Assembly: GCA_902549785.1 (NCBI GenBank)
Contig: CACCWT010000023.1
Span: forward strand, 1 to 10,124
Length of the DNA: 10,124 nt
Direction of reading: 5' to 3'
Source: an uncultured Pelagibacteraceae bacterium
Lineage (GTDB): Bacteria; Pseudomonadota; Alphaproteobacteria; Pelagibacterales; Pelagibacteraceae
In this document: in pieces, positions 6,322 to 10,124 of the stretch
How positions within the stretch are numbered: position 1 is the stretch's first letter
How the letters are laid out: each line of letters opens with the position of its first letter
Notes under the pieces: model-generated
What the model saw: the letters and a program-made list of their open reading frames with translations, nothing else
Database searches by the model: none
Told to the model about the DNA's origin: nothing
Position numbers and translations under genes: made by a program

Positions 6322-7247
6322 ATTGGCTAACAAAAGCTATAAACTTTGGAGAAAAAATAAAGAAGGTACTAAGAAAAAGACCTTCAAAAGAAGATATAGC
6401 AAATTCAGATTGGACAAGTTGCTGTAAAGGTCCAATATTAAAAAAAGACTTAGAAAATAATTTATGGGTTTGTAATCTTTGTGGAAAACATCATAGAATT
6501 AGTTGTAGACAAAGATTTGATATAGTATTCGGTAAGAACGCCTACCAAATTTTAGAGTCACCTACACCTACAGAGGATCCATTAAATTGGGTTGATACAA
6601 AGTCTTACAAAGACAGACTTAAGATTGCGAGAAAGAAAACCAATCAAAATTGTGCAGTTATGATTGCTAAAGGCAAAATAAATGGAATTGAAGTAACTGC
6701 TGGTGCAATTAACTTTGATTTTATTGGAGGTTCGGTTGGAGCCGCAGAAGGAGAAGCAATAATTTATGGAGTACAACATGCAATAGACAACCAAACACCT
6801 TACTTGTTCTTTCCTTGTGGAGGAGGACAGAGAATGTTCGAGTCAACAATTGCTTTAGCAAATATGACCAGAACAACACTTGCCATAAATGAACTTAAGA
6901 ACAACAATTTACCGTATATAGTTTGTTTTACTGATCCAACTGCTGGAGGAATAACTGCCTCTTTTGCAATGTTAGGAGATATTCATCTTGCTGAACCTGG
7001 ATGCCTAATAGCGTTTGCAGGAAAAAGAGTAATTCAAGCAACAGTTAAGGAAGAATTAAGTTCTGATTTTCAAACAGCTGAATTTGTTGAGAAACATGGA
7101 TTTGTTGACAGAGTTGTTCAAAGAAAAGATATTCAAAAAGAAGTAGGGAACCTTCTATCGATATTACTTAGAAAAAATTCTGATATACATTTAGAAAACT
7201 TAAATGAAACTTCAGAAACTAATATTCAAACTAGAGAAGCATCATAA
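6318..7247 (+). CDS. accD: Acetyl-CoA carboxylase carboxyltransferase subunit beta
   Basis: The beta half of the carboxyltransferase that moves CO2 from biotin to acetyl-CoA, giving malonyl-CoA for fatty acids; it works with AccA (not in the window). It has 309 residues (E. coli 304). The N-terminal zinc-ribbon region is at 32-56 and the crotonase-like carboxyltransferase domain at ~95-285. Typical stretches are DPLNWVDTKSYKDRL (87-101), FIGGSVGAAEGE (135-146), GGGQRM (168-173; family SGGARM), FTDPTAGGITASFAMLGD (204-221), IAFAGKRVIQ (231-240) and EFVEKHGFVD (255-264). The zinc ribbon has its second pair, Cys52 and Cys55 (CNLC), but the first pair is adjacent, Cys35-Cys36 (SCCKG), instead of CxxC. 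ATGA overlap with trpA implies translational coupling. The last 44 bases overlap folC in another frame, so the C-terminal tail (~295-309) is constrained by two proteins. Confidence 0.95.
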   Translation: MNWLTKAINFGEKIKKVLRKRPSKEDIANSDWTSCCKGPILKKDLENNLWVCNLCGKHHRISCRQRFDIVFGKNAYQILESPTPTEDPLNWVDTKSYKDRLKIARKKTNQNCAVMIAKGKINGIEVTAGAINFDFIGGSVGAAEGEAIIYGVQHAIDNQTPYLFFPCGGGQRMFESTIALANMTRTTLAINELKNNNLPYIVCFTDPTAGGITASFAMLGDIHLAEPGCLIAFAGKRVIQATVKEELSSDFQTAEFVEKHGFVDRVVQRKDIQKEVGNLLSILLRKNSDIHLENLNETSETNIQTREAS

Positions 7248-8469
7248 AAAAAAACTAGATTTATCTCTAGGAAGAACTTTTAATCTCTTAAAAAAACTTG
7301 GAAATCCTCAGGATAAATTAAAAAATGTGGTCACAGTTGTTGGAACTAATGCTAAAGCAAGCATGTGCTATAGTCTTAAATCAATACTAAACCAAGCTGG
7401 ACATAAAACTAATCTTTATACTTCTCCCCACCTACTCTCTTATACCGAAAGATACGTTTTAAATGATAAAGAGATCAATGAAGAAGATTTAATAGAATTA
7501 CTGACTGGTGTTGAAAAGACTTTAGGAGATGACAATGCAACATTATTTGAAATTTTAACTTGTGCATTTTTAAAACTTGCTGAAAATTTCAAAGATAATG
7601 TTAATATTATAGAAGCAGGATTATTTCATCAATTTGATAGCACAAATGTATTTAAGGAAAATTTAATGACGCTCATGGGTATTATTCATAATGATCACTT
7701 TCAATGGCTTGAAAATAAATCAATTGAAGGGGTAATATATGAAAAAACAGCTAAACTTTTAAACTCAAATATATTTATTAATAAACAAGTCAATAATGAA
7801 ATAAGAGATAAAATAGAAAAATCTTTAGAATATAATGCATCAAATAAATATTTTTTTGGTAAAGATTTTAATATTGCAAAATTTGAAAATGGATTTATTC
7901 AATATCAAGATCAATTAGGAGAATTAGTATTACCTGAACCAAGTATTCTTGGAGATCATCAGCTTTATAATATTAGTACTTCAATTGCTGCATCTAGAAA
8001 AATTTTTAATATTAAAGATGAACATATTTTAAATGGTGTCAAAAATATTTCATTTAAAGGAAGACTTGAAGAAATAAAATCAGGTAAATTAAAAGATATT
8101 GCTGGTAATAATAAACTAATAATAGATGGTGGTCATAACATTAGCGCAAGTTTTTCTATTGCTAATTGGGTAAAAAATCAAAATGATGAAGTAAATCTTA
8201 TCGTAGGAATGATGAAAGATAAAGAACATGTAGAATTTATAAAATCTTTTCAAAATATAGTAAATTCAATTACTTTAATTGATATTCCTAATCAGGATGG
8301 AGCAATATCAAAGGAAGATTTTAAAAAAAAGTTAGATAATTTAAAATTAAATTTGAAACTTTCTAATGGTATTGAAGAAAGTATAAAATCGTTATCAAAA
8401 AATCAAAATAGTATTATACTCTGCTTAGGTTCACTATACCTTGCTGGAGAAATTTTAAGTTTAAATTAG
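7204..8469 (+). CDS. folC: Folylpolyglutamate synthase / dihydrofolate synthase
   Basis: An ATP-dependent ligase of the Mur/FolC family adding glutamate to folates (and, in most bacteria, to dihydropteroate). It has 421 residues, the family length. Features in order: N-terminal LDLSLGRTFNLLKKLGNPQD (18-37), the P-loop VVGTNAKAS (45-53), LYTSPHLLSYTERYVLN (71-87), FEILT (115-119), IEAGLFHQFDSTN (136-148), the NDHFQWL metal-site histidine region (163-169), YEKTAKLL (179-186) with the lysine expected to be carbamylated, GDHQLYN (250-256) and IIDGGHN (306-312). The P-loop keeps Lys51, but both flanking glycines of GTNGKGS are alanines (GTNAKAS), and GLGGRLDATN is GLFHQFDSTN. The start at 7204 is 44 bases inside accD and gives exactly the conserved N-terminal helix. 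No clear Shine-Dalgarno is seen. The stop overlaps the trxA stop region by four bases on the opposite strand. Confidence 0.9.
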   Translation: MKLQKLIFKLEKHHKKKLDLSLGRTFNLLKKLGNPQDKLKNVVTVVGTNAKASMCYSLKSILNQAGHKTNLYTSPHLLSYTERYVLNDKEINEEDLIELLTGVEKTLGDDNATLFEILTCAFLKLAENFKDNVNIIEAGLFHQFDSTNVFKENLMTLMGIIHNDHFQWLENKSIEGVIYEKTAKLLNSNIFINKQVNNEIRDKIEKSLEYNASNKYFFGKDFNIAKFENGFIQYQDQLGELVLPEPSILGDHQLYNISTSIAASRKIFNIKDEHILNGVKNISFKGRLEEIKSGKLKDIAGNNKLIIDGGHNISASFSIANWVKNQNDEVNLIVGMMKDKEHVEFIKSFQNIVNSITLIDIPNQDGAISKEDFKKKLDNLKLNLKLSNGIEESIKSLSKNQNSIILCLGSLYLAGEILSLN

Positions 8470-8783
8470 ATATTTTCTTTTATCCAAGAAACAATTTCAC
8501 TTTTTGGAACCGCTCCAACCTTAGTTGAAACATGATTTCCATCTTTCATCAAAATCATCGTAGGGATTCCTCTAACACCATATTTTGTTGGTGTATTTGG
8601 TTCTTCATCAATGTTATGTTTTGCTACAGATAATTGGTCAGACATTTCATTTGAAATCTCCTCTAGGCTAGGTGCCACCATATGGCATGGACCGCACCAT
8701 TCTGCCCAAAAATCACAAATTAATATCTTATTATCTTTAACTAATTGATCAAAACTTTCATCTGTAGATTTAACTGTTGCCAT
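8466..8783 (-). CDS. trxA: Thioredoxin
   Basis: A cytoplasmic thiol-disulfide reductant of 105 residues, a single complete thioredoxin fold with no signal peptide. Active site WCGPC (29-33), buried Asp24 before FWAEW, cis-proline Pro74 in RGIPT (71-75) and the KVGA turn (88-91) are all present. The residue after CGPC is His rather than the common Lys, a mild change. It is transcribed against folC, and the last stop base triplets interlock (8466-8469). The 66 bases upstream separate it from the exonuclease I gene on the same strand. Thioredoxin after folC is the usual alphaproteobacterial order. Confidence 0.96.
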   Translation of the reverse strand: MATVKSTDESFDQLVKDNKILICDFWAEWCGPCHMVAPSLEEISNEMSDQLSVAKHNIDEEPNTPTKYGVRGIPTMILMKDGNHVSTKVGAVPKSEIVSWIKENI

Positions 8784-8789
8784 ATAAGT

Positions 8790-8817
8790 TTTATATAAAT
8801 TAATTTTATTTATTCAA
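8790..8817 (-). promoter_or_regulatory. Candidate promoter of trxA, possibly giving a leaderless transcript
   Basis: On the minus strand, TTGAAT (8817-8812) and TATAAA (8795-8790) are 16 bases apart, a sigma-70-like pair. The -10 box ends only six bases before the trxA ATG, so transcription would begin at or beside the start codon. No Shine-Dalgarno sequence is present between them. In DNA this AT-rich such matches arise by chance, so this is weak. Confidence 0.25.
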
Positions 8818-8849
8818 TAGTTAAAAATGCATAAATTGAATTTTATACA

Positions 8850-10124
8850 TTAAACATTCTCGTACTTTTTTTGAATAGACATTGCATAATTATTAAATTC
8901 ATCAAGTAGAGTTAACTTTTCATTGTCATTCTCATTAGTATATTTTTCTCTTAAAGTATCTATTTCGTTGTATAAAGTAGGTATTGTCCACCATTTCTCT
9001 TTTCTTTCGCTTAGTATTCTTTTAGCTATATCTCTTCTAATAGACTTGTACATAGAATCTGGAAGTATCTCTGGAGCTTCTTGGAATATAATTTTTTTAC
9101 CAAAACTAACTAATCTATCGTCGTCAAACTTATCTAATAAATTTAATTTTTCTTTCCATGGAGCCTCATGCCAACTTGGAAACAGAGCAGTATCCTTGTT
9201 CGATGTAAATTTTGTATAAATGCTCTCTTCTGCATATATATCTTCTTGCGATTTTGATTGCTCTTTTTCTTCTGCAACCTCACGAAGGGCAGTTAAAATA
9301 TTTTGTGAAAACTGTTCATTGTTTTGAACAAATTCAGCTCTTTTTTTTATAACGTTTTTATCTAATTTATTATACGGTTCAACATTCAGTCCATATTTTG
9401 CATCAATAATTATCGGCGCTTTGTTTGATCTAACTGTTCTTAAAAACTTTGGTGTTTTTTTCATCTCGGTTTTTAATTCATTTATAGATTTACTAATCAA
9501 TGGTTGAATTTCTGTTCTAAGATCTATTGTGTAATACCACCCTTGATAAATAGGATGCATACAATGTTTTGCGTGCAACGGTACAACCAGATGAAGTCTA
9601 GACTTTCCATAATAATATTCATTTAAAGTTATAATTTCTCCTTTTTTTATAATGGTTTCAGTATTAGATTTATTTGCAGTACTTAAAAAAGACTCCCAAG
9701 TATGTTCTTGTTTTTCTTTTACAATTTTCAAAACCTTTGCAGTAAGTTCTGCATCAGCTAAAGCTGAGTGTGCATCACTTGCATCTATACCTTGCATTTG
9801 AGCTAGAGATGCTAGTTTAAATACAGGATTGTTTTTTTCATTAATTTCAGTTTCTAAAACTGTAGGATCTACTGCATATGCAGCTCTTGCAATATTTATT
9901 CCATCATGTCTGGTATTAGGAGTGGAATTTGTCAAATAAGGATACCTAATACTTTTGAAAAATTCTTTTCTTATCATCTCTTCGTCAAAATTTAGTGAAC
10001 TCCACCCTAAGAAAATAGCAGGGCTCCATTTCTTAAAAATTTTTTCAACTTGCCCAAGCATTTGATAGTGACTTAGATTTGTTTGAGTAAGTTGTTTAAT
10101 TGATGTTTTGTTAACTATTAAAGC
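8850..10124 (-). CDS. sbcB: Exonuclease I (exodeoxyribonuclease I, SbcB-like), N-terminus beyond right edge
   Basis: A 3'-5' single-strand DNA exonuclease of the DEDD superfamily used in recombination and repair. An ATG at 10061-10059 gives 403 residues, but the frame stays open to the edge and adds 21 codons that fit the family (LSHYQM just before that ATG). The true start is therefore outside and 424 residues are visible (E. coli 475). Counting from that internal ATG: FLGWSSLNFDEEM (17-29) with the second catalytic Asp26, RHDGINIARAAYA (51-63), and the third exonuclease motif AHSALADAE (97-105) with His98 and Asp103. The first DxE motif must lie off the window. The SH3-like and C-terminal helical domains follow; LYNEIDTLREKYTNENDNEK is typical of the C-terminal helices. 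It is on the same strand as trxA, 66 bases upstream of it. It is clearly ExoI-like; the symbol sbcB is by homology. Confidence 0.85.
   Translation of the reverse strand, partial: ALIVNKTSIKQLTQTNLSHYQMLGQVEKIFKKWSPAIFLGWSSLNFDEEMIRKEFFKSIRYPYLTNSTPNTRHDGINIARAAYAVDPTVLETEINEKNNPVFKLASLAQMQGIDASDAHSALADAELTAKVLKIVKEKQEHTWESFLSTANKSNTETIIKKGEIITLNEYYYGKSRLHLVVPLHAKHCMHPIYQGWYYTIDLRTEIQPLISKSINELKTEMKKTPKFLRTVRSNKAPIIIDAKYGLNVEPYNKLDKNVIKKRAEFVQNNEQFSQNILTALREVAEEKEQSKSQEDIYAEESIYTKFTSNKDTALFPSWHEAPWKEKLNLLDKFDDDRLVSFGKKIIFQEAPEILPDSMYKSIRRDIAKRILSERKEKWWTIPTLYNEIDTLREKYTNENDNEKLTLLDEFNNYAMSIQKKYENV

Larger units (their letters stand above)
334..8469 (+). other. Probable nine-gene operon cmk-rpsA-ihfB-pyrF-trpF-trpB-trpA-accD-folC
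   Basis: Nine same-strand genes run without a promoter-sized gap. Junctions: cmk/rpsA share 1 base (TAATG), rpsA-ihfB gap 2, ihfB/pyrF overlap 14, pyrF/trpF 1, trpF/trpB 11, trpB/trpA 17, trpA/accD 4 (ATGA), accD/folC 44. No room exists for a trp leader or attenuator before trpF, so classical attenuation at this point is unlikely. No terminator hairpin with a T-run was found inside or at the end. The operon ends in a 4-base convergent overlap with trxA. The real start probably lies upstream of aroA, outside the intact sequence. Confidence 0.7.

Noticed and set aside
8440..8500. Bidirectional terminator between folC and trxA
   Set aside because: The genes overlap by four bases and only weak AT palindromes are present, so none could be supported.
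8812..8841. ATTCAAT / ATTGAAT inverted repeat (8812-8818 and 8835-8841) between the exonuclease and trxA
   Set aside because: Only 7 AT-rich pairs around a 16-base loop, with no T-run on the transcribed strand. Too weak for a terminator or operator in this base composition.
8923..9219. Plus-strand open frame of 98 codons inside the exonuclease gene
   Set aside because: Antisense shadow of a conserved coding region; its hydrophobic make-up comes from complementing Lys/Glu-rich codons.

Overview
The window is AT-rich (roughly 30% GC by eye), almost gap-free DNA. It looks like a small-genome, free-living marine alphaproteobacterium of the SAR11/Pelagibacterales or HIMB59-like type. Three things point there: the alphaproteobacterial orders aroA-cmk-rpsA-ihfB and trpF-trpB-trpA-accD-folC-trxA, the lysine/asparagine/isoleucine-rich proteins, and genes that overlap or nearly touch. 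The lineage is inferred; no rRNA is present.

Layout. (1) Positions 1 to about 245, minus strand: the C-terminal part of a KdsD/KpsF arabinose-5-phosphate isomerase. (2) About 248-337, plus strand: the last ~30 codons of aroA, with its stop overlapping the cmk start. Both genes are cut at the same place and point in opposite directions, so an inverted breakpoint lies near 240-258. It is either a real rearrangement or an assembly/amplification chimera. (3) 334-8469, plus strand: a compact probable operon, cmk, rpsA, ihfB, pyrF, trpF, trpB, trpA, accD, folC, with overlaps from 1 to 44 bases and a largest gap of 2 bases. (4) 8466-10124, minus strand: trxA, then (upstream in transcription) an exonuclease I gene that stays open to the right edge.

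The genes are housekeeping: CMP phosphorylation and UMP synthesis (cmk, pyrF), translation (rpsA), nucleoid structure (ihfB), the last three tryptophan steps (trpF, trpB, trpA), the first fatty-acid step (accD), folate polyglutamylation (folC), thiol redox (trxA) and DNA repair (exonuclease I). No mobile element, CRISPR array, RNA gene or novel multi-gene system was seen.

The most unusual signal is that several enzymes recognisable by fold and position depart from normally near-invariant residues. CMK has Ala for the Walker A Lys. TrpB has Asp for the catalytic Glu109 and Val for Lys167. TrpA has Thr for Asp56, the salt-bridge partner of TrpB Lys167. AccD has CC where the zinc ribbon normally starts with CxxC. 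FolC has GTNAKAS for GTNGKGS. The paired TrpA/TrpB change is the best candidate for something functionally new.
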